64,000 nucleotides of DNA, taken from NCBI RefSeq assembly GCF_004359215.1, contig NC_090611.1, positions 360,902-424,901 on the forward strand. Direction: 5' to 3'. This DNA comes from Bremia lactucae (taxonomy: Eukaryota; Oomycota; Peronosporomycetes; Peronosporales; Peronosporaceae). A program made the position numbers and the translations under genes. The notes beneath the pieces were generated by a model. It saw only the letters and a list, made by a program, of their open reading frames with translations, did not search any database and had not been told where the DNA came from. Shown piece by piece: positions 55,940-64,000 of the stretch; positions within the stretch are counted from its first letter, which is position 1; the number at the start of each line of letters is the position of its first letter.

Positions 55940-57080
55940 TTTCTTTAAAGTTGCATGTCCACCTTCAGCGCGAGATATCAACATGCCCAAAATGCTTCAG
56001 TTTTTTTGTCCAAGCAAGAATAATTTTTGCTTTGTGCACGATCCATGTAGATAGCGATGGTGCATTGCTAGTCCGATTTATAGCATCCCTGAGAAGCATC
56101 CAATTATTTTTGAATTCCAATACAGATGCAGAGTGGTACAGCTCGCCACTTTGTGTAAAGAATCCAGTCTTTATCCTTCGAGTTATGCTTAATAGTGTTT
56201 CTCAGCACGTGTTTCGCAATATGACATATGCCAAAAAAATAATTTCTTGAGGTAGATTTAGTGCGATTTTAGTCATCGAGGCCAATTCTATGTTAGTGAC
56301 AATGACAATAGGTCCAGCGATTCTGTCTTGATAGAAGGGTCTCATATTGCTGAAGTGCCCAGATGTAATGATCCTATGATTCGCGTAGCAAGAGATATAA
56401 CGACGGAACTATGACTGGGTTGTGCATGCCACACCCATGACATGGAGCAGTGGCAGTTGAAATCTGGAGATTTGTCCGCTCTCAGTTCAAGTTGAGATAT
56501 ATTGTGAAAAAAATCCATCCCGTCAATTTCGCATGTCGAATCCACTATAAGAACGCCTCATACAGAAAAATCCACATCTGTTGGGATACAAGGTTCTAGT
56601 GCAATTAAGAGGCGTTTGAGGTTATTCGACGAATACTCTCGATCAAATTTATGGTGAATTGCATTTTTCTTCAGTGTGTCAAGTAGCGCTCCAAGAGGGC
56701 TACGCCTAAAGAGAAATTCTGCTCGCTTACGCATTTTTACATTTTAATGTCTTGTTTAGTGGCATGTCTTGTCCAGTAGCAAGAAAAAGAGGATCTGGTC
56801 GCATCACGGTGCACAAAAATAACCAAGGAGGTGCTCCACCTACCTTTTGAAAAGTCCAGAACCTGCTGCTTTTGCAAATGATTTAATGCCCTGGCTTCCG
56901 AAAAGGCTGCAACTCTATCGGTTTTCTCATAGTTGTGTGCTGCAACGACCACACGTACTCTACATTCTTGCACAGCATTTTGATGCAGTTGGCGCTCATA
57001 GTGGCTGCCCATGAGCACATACTAAGCTGTATTGACGTTTGACAAATCTTTGTGCCCTTGCTTCTGTACCAATGCAAACA
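55940..57080 (-). pseudogene. FAR1/MULE-type transposase remnant
   Basis: Read on the minus strand, scattered frames give one protein. A middle part contains VDSTCEIDGMDFFHNISQLE (about 56480-56545). A C-terminal part (about 55940-56130) contains NNWMLLRDAIN, AWTKKLKHFGHVDISR and EGGHATLKKWIGI. The last block closely follows the conserved AWT...HFG..TTSRVEG.HA.LK motif of FAR1-like Mutator transposases, which are common in oomycetes. The many stops and frameshifts mean it is inactive. No terminal inverted repeats were found. Confidence 0.68.
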
Positions 57081-58500
57081 CATTAGTAGACGCTCAGGTG
57101 TCTACTGCGGGAAGCAACTCGCCTCCATCTGCGACAGGAGGTGACATGTACGGGTCGGCGTCATCGTCCGACCCGGTGGCAACTTTAGAGGTCTCCGGTT
57201 CTCCCGGGGCCCAATCCGCCAAAGCTATTGTTCCGGCACGACACTCAAAGAGTTGTTCGTGACGTTGTATAAGTCGTCTGATCTTCTTGTTGTGTTGTTG
57301 TGGAGTCATCTTGAGATAACTCCATTAATAATGACAATTCCAGTGATGTAACCTTGTATTACTAGGTATGAAGTGATCGTAAAGATCACTTCGAGAGCAC
57401 TCTTCGCACCAATGCTAACATTAGTTAAAGGGCGAGGGGCCACAATATATATATTCGCTGCGATTTGCTACCGAAAAGCAATTCTGGTTGTCTTCTAAAG
57501 GCAACTTATGTTGTTATATTGGTATGGAAAATGTGCGTTGAAAAACACTGTTCGGCTCATCCAAGCTTTAAAAACCTGGTGCAGACGAAAACGAGTTCTT
57601 TATCGATGCCTTGTTTCGGCACTGATCTAAATTATCGATGGCACACTGGCAAGCGTGATAAGGATGTAACTTCTTTATTTCAAGCTTAGGAAACATTCAT
57701 ATAGAATGTGCAAAGCGCATTGACAAACTGGATATTTTCTCTGACCGAATAGTTCAACGGTCCGAAGTCGGTGCACGCTATAATCTGCATATTTGTTTAG
57801 AGAGGCAGGTTTACCTTGCTTCTCGTGGGGGCCCTGTCTAGGCTGCTTATTGGGTGCAATCCATGTCCCTAGGGAGGCGTGCTTCCTGAAATACCCTCAT
57901 TGGAGGACGTGCATCTCTTCTGAGATGCGCGAAGGGATTTCTGACTTAAAATCCTTTTACGAGCGCGCGAAGTGCTCGTCTTTCGATGGACTTCGACCTA
58001 TAGGATGGGTCTCGTCATACTGTTGGACGAGGCCCGGAACGTCTGTCATTAATTGGGAGCAAGGTTTCGAACTATCATTCCGGGGATGTATCCTCGCCAT
58101 CGAACGAGATAACTCGTTCGGACCCGCTTCACCTCGCAGTGGTTCAAAAAATGTTCAACTAAAAAGCGCTTGTCACCATCCGAGTCCTTTAATGGATATG
58201 GAGGATAAATCGGGTTCGACTGACTCGTTGGACCCGACTATTAATTAACATGTCGCATCTTCCGGCACTTGCGGGAGGACGTTGATCATAAACATCCCCG
58301 TGCGGATTTAATCCTTATGATGACGCTAGAATTTTTTTGATGTAAAATTTTATTCAGTTGCTATCCTTATTATTATTTTTGATTAGAAGCTGTGTTTGTT
58401 TTTCCTTGGGGCGCATCAAACCCTTCACGACGAGCTAGCGACAGCTCGTCATGAGATTACATCCTAGAAGGATGAAGTGAAACGTCTGGTTTGAAACTTT
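57065..58500 (+). pseudogene. Antisense accessory ORF, chromovirus 4 fragment
   Basis: The plus strand starts in NANTLVDAQVSTAGSNSPPS and SSSDPVATLEVSGSPGAQSA, matching NANVSVD and SPDSVATAKAAGSPGAESV of the copy at 41.4 kb. It continues with RFATEKQFWLS (57461-57493), DENEFFIDALFRH (about 57590-57625), RSEVGARYNLH (57763-57795), DNSFGPASPRSGSKNV and HHPSPLMDMEDKSGS (58108-58215), and a coiled-coil piece HDELATARHEITS (about 58420). Frameshifts and stops are numerous. The LTR and the 5' portion of pol are missing. Confidence 0.62.
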
Positions 58501-58760
58501 CAGTCTCCAAACGACCACATTTGTTACCCATAATAAATGGGATTTAAGTAACTAACTAATTTAAAAATTAGATAAAACGGTATTTTTTTTTTACCCATAA
58601 AGTAAATGTACCACAAGAACGGTTCTCCAACCGATGACATAGTACGTCCGACGTAAATGTAGGATTCGCACGTACCCTACGAGGCAGCTCAATCGTGAAC
58701 GCATTGCCTTAGCGGTGCAGTACACGGAACGGGGTGCACATTACACTTTATTTGCGCTTT
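58015..58760 (-). pseudogene. Chromovirus 4 chromodomain and integrase end
   Basis: On the minus strand 58015-58190 encodes DKRFLVEHFLNHCEVKRV and RTSYLVRWRGYIPG, a chromodomain. 58645-58760 corresponds to the integrase GPY/F end of chromovirus 2 (VLHR..A.TIEL at the nucleotide level), cut off by decay and by an LTR-D fragment. Confidence 0.65.
58505..58640 (-). repeat. LTR-D 5' fragment
   Basis: The reverse complement starts CATCGGTTGGAGAACCG and follows the LTR at 53799 for about 135 bp (TTTACTTTATGGGTAAA, AAATTAG, CCCAT blocks), then stops. It interrupts the chromovirus 4 fragment. Confidence 0.6.
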
Positions 58761-58965
58761 TAAATTGGCCACGGGGGTTGGCAACCGATATCAAACTTTT
58801 TCCATGACCGTGCTGGCGCGTCACAGATTAAATATGCATATTTATCGAATTTACGAGTTCAAAGGTTTCGAAGAATTATTAAGAAATAATACAATGTATC
58901 AGCCAATAACTCTCGTTAGGCTACATGTATTGGGCTTTTTTAAATAATAAGTCCCTTCATACTTA

Positions 58966-61287
58966 CTACAAACGAGAATTCGTTTTGGTGGAATACTGCC
59001 TGTCAAGTTCGACACACCAAATGGCAAGCCATGCACGTTTTTCAGCTTCACAGTCTTGCGAGATCCGTTCATAAAGAGCATTTTTCAATTGACGCAACAC
59101 AACGGGATTGCTACCGAATTGCGCGATGAGCTGTTCAACTTCCACCGCTGTGGCTTTTAAAATCGTCATAGGCGCCATTTTTAGTAACTCGAACACCAAC
59201 CCTGCAAGATACATGCCATTCGTTTCGTTGGCATTAGCGGGTTTGATAGAATTTGCAGGAAGTCCATCGATCTCAAGAATGTCGGTCGCAACAGACGTTT
59301 TGACGAGCTTTATTTCTTCAGCTAATATTTCGATGCAGCGTTGACAGCACTTTTGAATTGCCCAGAGCGTCATCCGCTCAGCAGTCTCAACAGATGTATA
59401 ATCCTGCTCCGATGGCAACATGAGTGCTTTCGAGTAAAATAGAGAGCCGAAAATGGTACCGCACACTTTTGTCAAATCATGAGAGCATGCCAAACTTGGA
59501 TAGGCAGCAAGCGTGACTTGAAGGTAATAGGGAAAAATTGAATAAATTGGGAGTAATTGACCGAAACGTGCCAGACACAAACCAAGGAATTGATGCGCAA
59601 ATGCATCCGCAGGCTCAAATACATTGAATAGGCTCAAAAAGACGATTGCAAGTGCGTCATCAATCAGTTCTTGGCACTGCATCAGAAGCACACGAATCTT
59701 ACGTTGCATTACAAGACCTACAGCTAGCATCTGGCATCCAGCAACAATATCGGCTTCGATAATAATCTCAGTCATCACACGGGTTGTCGTAACACTTCGC
59801 AAAACAGGCGCTACAAGTGCATTCATAGACACTGTTGACTGCTCTAATTCTTCTTCCATTTGCTGTGTGATTGCTAACATGCACTTGTTCATATTCGGTG
59901 ATGTACATGCTTCGCGGATGAACTCAATACGAGAAAGTGCGACAAAGACTCGCACAATATGGTGCGCAGAGTACGCTTTCAGCAGCGGTGCTACTCTGTT
60001 GTAAAATTGATTTAGAAACGCCACAATGTCTGATGAAGAAGCATTAAGCTTCTCATCGTGGGGCAAGGAATTAGCTGTCAGCTTGAGCTCATGTAAAACG
60101 CTTTGGCGAATGAGATCTTGCGACAGCGTAGTCTTCATCGCTTCCACTAAACAAATGTAATTTTGGCGCGAAGATTGATAAAAATTGATTGTCTCCTCGA
60201 TACAGCTCTCCATCATTTGAAGCGAGTATTCTTGCAAACCTGCGCACGAGGAATCTAGCATTAAGGCCTCAACTTTACACCGGACATGATCAAAATGTTG
60301 TGATATTGCAACATCATCGTAGGGAATCAAGCGTGACGAGAGGAGTTTCAAATTGACAACCCGCAAAGCTGCGAATTGACACAATACAGCAACATTTCCA
60401 GATTCTACCAAAACAGCCAATGAATCCGAATCTTTGGCATCGTCAAGGTAGATGAGACCCTGCGCCATTGCAACAGCAGCGATGGGATGATGCGGCTGGG
60501 GAAAAGGATCACGTACCAGCTCTTTGACAGTAACAGCGCCTAATAGGCTGAGAAACTTTGCAGCGTCTCGAGCTTTCTTGGTAGAATTTGTCGAGCTCAA
60601 AATTAAAGCAATTACCGAAGTTTTTGGTGCATTGTTCGTTACATCTTCAGCTTTCAGCTCGACCGATACAAAGTCCAGCCACGCATCGACTAATGGCGAG
60701 TTATTTATAAATTGCTTATTGACATGTTTTCGAATAGGCGCGGCTACATTTGCGATAAAAATCATTTCATATCCAAGCATTGCATTTGCCATCCAATGCA
60801 GAAAAAAATCTACCAACTTCGGCATCGCTTTTGTTGCATGATCCACTGAAGCTCCTAACAGAGGCCTGACAACTGCTGCGTCCCAAAACCTGCAACTAAA
60901 TGCCGCCTGGTTCTTCTTGTCATACTGTGTTTGCAATATCGGCAAGTCCCTTGGTGGCTGAATATTAATAAAAAAATCCACTTCAATCTCCAAGTGCTTC
61001 TCTATCTCACAATAGCGAAGCATGGACAGTTTGCAGCATAGCTCCACCCATAACATCCATAGCCGACCATTTATTGGCGTGTCTGTCGTCTGAAATAATC
61101 CGTGCAAATGCTCGACAACTTGTTGCAATTGCGCTGCGATAGCTTGCAGTACCGAAGCCACATCATGTCGGTATAGCCATGCTAACATGCAAGACATAGC
61201 CTCGACTACATCTTCAGGAGTCTCTGACGCTAGATTCTCGCAAGACGCACTTCTTAGTAAATGCAAAGACGACTCGATACTTTCCAT
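58966..61287 (-). CDS. Large helical-repeat protein, possibly karyopherin-like
   Basis: This is an intronless frame of 773 residues from the ATG at 61287; the frame is open 15 codons further but has no ATG there. The whole sequence is alternating amphipathic and hydrophobic helices with few charged runs, like HEAT/ARM solenoids. The C-terminal third (PADAFAHQFLGLCLARFGQL, YYLQVTLAAYPSLACSHDL, LKMAPMTILKATAVEVEQLI) recalls exportin/importin C-termini, but no diagnostic motif is present. Importins are usually 900-1100 residues, so this could be a shorter relative or another solenoid protein. It is head-to-head with the hydrolase gene, 197 bp between the ATGs. Function is unassigned. Confidence 0.8.
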   Translation of the reverse strand: MESIESSLHLLRSASCENLASETPEDVVEAMSCMLAWLYRHDVASVLQAIAAQLQQVVEHLHGLFQTTDTPINGRLWMLWVELCCKLSMLRYCEIEKHLEIEVDFFINIQPPRDLPILQTQYDKKNQAAFSCRFWDAAVVRPLLGASVDHATKAMPKLVDFFLHWMANAMLGYEMIFIANVAAPIRKHVNKQFINNSPLVDAWLDFVSVELKAEDVTNNAPKTSVIALILSSTNSTKKARDAAKFLSLLGAVTVKELVRDPFPQPHHPIAAVAMAQGLIYLDDAKDSDSLAVLVESGNVAVLCQFAALRVVNLKLLSSRLIPYDDVAISQHFDHVRCKVEALMLDSSCAGLQEYSLQMMESCIEETINFYQSSRQNYICLVEAMKTTLSQDLIRQSVLHELKLTANSLPHDEKLNASSSDIVAFLNQFYNRVAPLLKAYSAHHIVRVFVALSRIEFIREACTSPNMNKCMLAITQQMEEELEQSTVSMNALVAPVLRSVTTTRVMTEIIIEADIVAGCQMLAVGLVMQRKIRVLLMQCQELIDDALAIVFLSLFNVFEPADAFAHQFLGLCLARFGQLLPIYSIFPYYLQVTLAAYPSLACSHDLTKVCGTIFGSLFYSKALMLPSEQDYTSVETAERMTLWAIQKCCQRCIEILAEEIKLVKTSVATDILEIDGLPANSIKPANANETNGMYLAGLVFELLKMAPMTILKATAVEVEQLIAQFGSNPVVLRQLKNALYERISQDCEAEKRAWLAIWCVELDRQYSTKTNSRL

Positions 61288-61484
61288 ATGGGCACTTTTC
61301 CACACCGTTTGAGCTTCCAGTACCAATTCCAAATTTGTTTCGTATCAGCCAATGATTGCGATTTAATAGAACTTGCCAGCACACAGGGAGCAAACTTGTA
61401 TCTTGCGAGATTTACTACGAAGCGTGAAGCAGTCTGTCTACTGGGTCGAACAGTATATTTGCGTACGCAGTCTCGAACGATCTC
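61288..61484. promoter_or_regulatory. Short bidirectional promoter region
   Basis: The 197 bp separate two divergent ATGs. A CCAAT pentamer lies at 61349-61353. Such compact shared promoters are usual in oomycetes; the individual start sites are not visible. Confidence 0.4.
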
Positions 61485-62666
61485 ATGATGGCTTTATCAA
61501 GTGTGACTGCTTTCGTTGAGTTTCTTAAGCTGCAGGCGCAACAGTACAGTGTGTTGATGCCCATCTTTGCTTTAGCACTTGCTCGTTTCATACACCTACG
61601 TCTGCGAGGTCCTCTTGACCAGCTGAATTTACATCGAGCACTGCGAAGCCAATTGACCATCGAAAGTAAACACTTCGAGCACGACAATGCCGTATCTCCC
61701 AGATTAATTATCCCCCTTGCTGAGGAATGGCATATTGTAACGGAAGATGGCGCAAAGGCTCATTCATTGGTTTATTACCCAACGGTGACGCCCGACACGC
61801 ACAGATTGTTAGTGCTTGTCATACCGGGGAACCCTGGCGTCCCGTTTTATTACCTACCACTCATGCAAGAGCTTATGAAGAAGCATGGACAGCGTCATGA
61901 AATCCGATGTTTATCGCACTCCGGTCATTTCATGCCGTGGAAGAACAACGGACGCGCCTTTTCCTTGCAGGAACAGCTGGAGCACAAAGCATTTTATCTT
62001 AAGCAGCGTCTGCATGACGATCCATCTCTGCAATGCGTGCTGATTGGACACTCAATCGGGAGCTACTTTGCCCTAGACATTGCACGGCGATTCCCTCAAC
62101 ATATCGCCAAGTTGGTGCTTATGCAGCCGACAATTATGCAAATGGCTCAATCTTACAAGGGCAAGCAAATGATGCCGCTATTTAATCACTACGAGTATGG
62201 TGTAAAATTGGTAAAAGCCGTGGAGTTTTTAGTACCTCCTCTGCCACGTCGGTGGATTGTTCGCCGTGTGTTAGGATTTAAGACGCCGGAATTGCTGCAA
62301 TTGGCCTCATTGTCGCTGGTCGACGCAAGTGTAATGCGCAATGTGTTGGGAATGGCTCAAAACGAATTAGAGGAGGTGACAGAGTTGGACAATAAACTAA
62401 TCAAAAAGTTTGAGACCAAAATTCTGTTTGTCTACTCGACAGTGGATGAGTGGGTTCCTGCGGAGTTCGTGCAGAAGCTTCAAGTACTCTTTCCAAACGC
62501 GCAGCACCGCGTCGTGCTGCAGGCTCACGCGTTTATGATGGAAGCGAACGGAACGCGCGACATGGCTGCGCACATCTCGCAATGGATTGGCGACCTGCTC
62601 GATTGCAAACCGGTTGTGCGCGACAGTCGTGCCACAGGAGCTCACACTTGTGAATTAGCAATTTAA
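61485..62666 (+). CDS. Lipid-droplet-associated hydrolase (LDAH/C2orf43 family)
   Basis: This is an intronless 393-residue alpha/beta hydrolase starting MMALSS. An N-terminal hydrophobic segment (about 20-38) could anchor it. The oxyanion-loop block VIPGNPGVPFYYLPLM (about 112-127) and the nucleophile elbow GHSIGS with Ser190 are typical of the LDAH family (formerly DUF2305). Asp321 in STVDEWVP and His348 in QAHAFM complete a probable catalytic triad, at the spacing expected for the fold. LDAH proteins sit on lipid droplets and are thought to act as ester or lipid hydrolases; the natural substrate is debated. The last 22 residues are hydrophilic and not conserved-looking. Length matches the family (about 325-390). 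Confidence 0.9.
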   Translation: MMALSSVTAFVEFLKLQAQQYSVLMPIFALALARFIHLRLRGPLDQLNLHRALRSQLTIESKHFEHDNAVSPRLIIPLAEEWHIVTEDGAKAHSLVYYPTVTPDTHRLLVLVIPGNPGVPFYYLPLMQELMKKHGQRHEIRCLSHSGHFMPWKNNGRAFSLQEQLEHKAFYLKQRLHDDPSLQCVLIGHSIGSYFALDIARRFPQHIAKLVLMQPTIMQMAQSYKGKQMMPLFNHYEYGVKLVKAVEFLVPPLPRRWIVRRVLGFKTPELLQLASLSLVDASVMRNVLGMAQNELEEVTELDNKLIKKFETKILFVYSTVDEWVPAEFVQKLQVLFPNAQHRVVLQAHAFMMEANGTRDMAAHISQWIGDLLDCKPVVRDSRATGAHTCELAI

Positions 62667-62998
62667 CAGCTTCTTTTGTTTTTTTGTTTATGCAAGAAGT
62701 AATTTTATAGAAATTGTCAACGTATTTGCCACATTCAATTTCGGCAATAAAGAAAAACAAATTAGCGATTGCTATAATCCTACGTTTTTCTATACCTTCT
62801 ATTCAGCAATCTATTTGCGAAATGGAAGCCTTCTTCCCTCTGATATAAAATGCATACTACAAACATATTTCATTTATTTCACGATAAGAAAATTTAATTT
62901 CTTTCAATTTCCAACCTTTATGTGCGAATCTATTTCACAGTGACCAGAAAATTGCTGGGAAAAAAGTTGTAATCTTGGCAAATACCTTGCGGGTAGCA
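62667..62998. other. Intergenic stretch
   Basis: This 332-bp AT-rich spacer lies between the hydrolase and the LicD gene. No gene is seen. An AATAAA sits at 62749, compatible with 3' end formation of the hydrolase transcript. Confidence 0.4.
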
Positions 62999-63889
62999 AT
63001 GATGATGCCACCGCGATCAAATATTATATTTGCGACCATTCTGGTTTCCCAAATGCTCCTGTTTGGAGTGTACTTGCAGTACTCGTTTACTCATGAGGAC
63101 GGCTTAATAGGTGATTACCAATTAAATTCCAATTCGCTACGTCGCTGCATCTCCACCGCGCATCGAGACGCTCGTTATGTTAAACAAGGAATGTGTATCT
63201 ACTCGAGCCAACGGCTTCATGCTCTGCAAGACCTGGTTTACTCAGTGAAGGTCATGTTAGAAAACGCGGACGTGATTTACTGGATAGATAGCGGAACTCT
63301 TCTGGGGGTCTACAGGGCCCGTCAGCTCGTGCCATGGGATTACAATGCCGATTTCGGAATCACTATGACTGGGTTGGAGTATCTACGCACCACCAATAAG
63401 GAACAGTTAGAGGTTCCAGACGGTTATGAGCTGACAGTATTTAACAGCTCACTGTACGAGGTCGGCGACACGTCGCCAGCTATTCCGGTAAGATTCGTAG
63501 ATATGAAGTTTGGTTTGTATGCCAATATCTTCGCGTTCAAGGAATTCAAGGGTTTATTTAAGGACAACATTAAACCGGCCGCTGCGCTAGAAATTGAGGA
63601 CGATACCGTGGGAGATGGAGCTATTATTGAGAATCTCATGGGACCTGATCCGTCTGGAATCTGGCAGCGATGCGCTCACTGTCAGTATGTTGATGAAGAT
63701 GAAGATAATGTCGAAACTAAAGCATCGAACGCATTAATGTTGAAACACTTCAAGGTGCCACGTGATTGGATTTTTCCATTGCGAACATGTAAGCTGGAGC
63801 TATTTGAAGTCATGTGCCCTGCCCAAATCGCTCCATATCTTATGATTATTTTTGGGAATAGATTCCTGACTCCAGAGCTGTGGGAGTAG
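62999..63889 (+). CDS. LicD/fukutin-family protein, type II membrane
   Basis: From the ATG at 62999 this is a 296-residue protein; the frame is open eight codons further up but only from a TTG. It has an N-terminal membrane span (about residues 10-30, IIFATILVSQMLLFGVYL), so it probably faces the Golgi or ER lumen. The motif YWIDSGTLLGVYRARQLVPW (about 102-121) followed by NADFGI is the LicD/fukutin-related signature (GTLLG, then PWD and D.D type metal-binding residues). Here the second part reads PWDYNADFGI, retaining the two aspartates. Family members transfer phosphocholine or ribitol-phosphate to glycans. The donor and acceptor here are unknown. Confidence 0.82.
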   Translation: MMMPPRSNIIFATILVSQMLLFGVYLQYSFTHEDGLIGDYQLNSNSLRRCISTAHRDARYVKQGMCIYSSQRLHALQDLVYSVKVMLENADVIYWIDSGTLLGVYRARQLVPWDYNADFGITMTGLEYLRTTNKEQLEVPDGYELTVFNSSLYEVGDTSPAIPVRFVDMKFGLYANIFAFKEFKGLFKDNIKPAAALEIEDDTVGDGAIIENLMGPDPSGIWQRCAHCQYVDEDEDNVETKASNALMLKHFKVPRDWIFPLRTCKLELFEVMCPAQIAPYLMIIFGNRFLTPELWE

Positions 63890-64000
63890 ATTTGTGCTTC
63901 CATCTCGCCAGTCAATTTATTTAATTGCTTTCTTTAATGAGTTGCTAGTTCTTCATGACGCAGATGTGAGATGGTTGCTTCTGGGATTGTTATGCATTTG

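Overview
The window looks like a chromosomal scaffold piece from an oomycete, most likely a Peronosporales plant pathogen (Phytophthora or downy mildew type). The reasons are: host-like genes with very short introns (50-73 bp, GT-AG) or none, a P450 with oomycete-style organisation, a secreted EER-motif effector candidate beside repeats, and dense Ty3/gypsy chromoviruses, a Ty1/copia element, a non-LTR element and a FAR1/MULE remnant. The assignment is inference; no search was run.

Layout. 1-2.3 kb: broken LTRs of at least three related families (called LTR-A, LTR-B and LTR-E here). 3.4-6.5 kb: a cytochrome P450 and an EH-domain endocytic protein. 6.9-8.6 kb: small hairpin repeats and a broken neutral-sphingomyelinase-like gene. 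8.8-23.5 kb: repeat-rich block with a LINE inserted in an LTR (16-bp target duplication), a secreted effector candidate, two scaffold gaps, and two chromovirus 3' halves in inverted orientation around the larger gap. 23.8-34.1 kb: gene island with cytochrome b5, Mediator subunit 21, inorganic pyrophosphatase, TPX2, a large LRR/cysteine-rich surface receptor and a coiled-coil protein. 35.6-58.8 kb: second repeat block, in which a copia element sits inside a gypsy LTR, followed by a minus-strand chromovirus carrying a solo LTR, a plus-strand decayed chromovirus, a FAR1/MULE remnant and another chromovirus fragment. 58.9-63.9 kb: a helical-repeat protein, a lipid-droplet-associated hydrolase and a LicD-family protein.

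The most interesting structure is in the chromoviruses. In every copy with a readable 3' end, a second long reading frame lies on the strand opposite pol, between the 3' LTR and the integrase. It is broken in these copies, but short protein motifs are shared between divergent copies, including in stretches outside pol, and its 3' half is antisense to the integrase spacer and chromodomain. This suggests chromoviruses with an ambisense accessory gene.

Intron-aware reading recovers five multi-exon genes: Mediator 21 (4 exons), pyrophosphatase (2), TPX2 (3), the LRR receptor (9, all introns phase 2) and the coiled-coil gene (2). Most cellular genes here are housekeeping (membrane oxidation, endocytosis, spindle assembly, transcription, lipid droplets); the effector candidate and the receptor are the ones most plausibly linked to a host-associated life.
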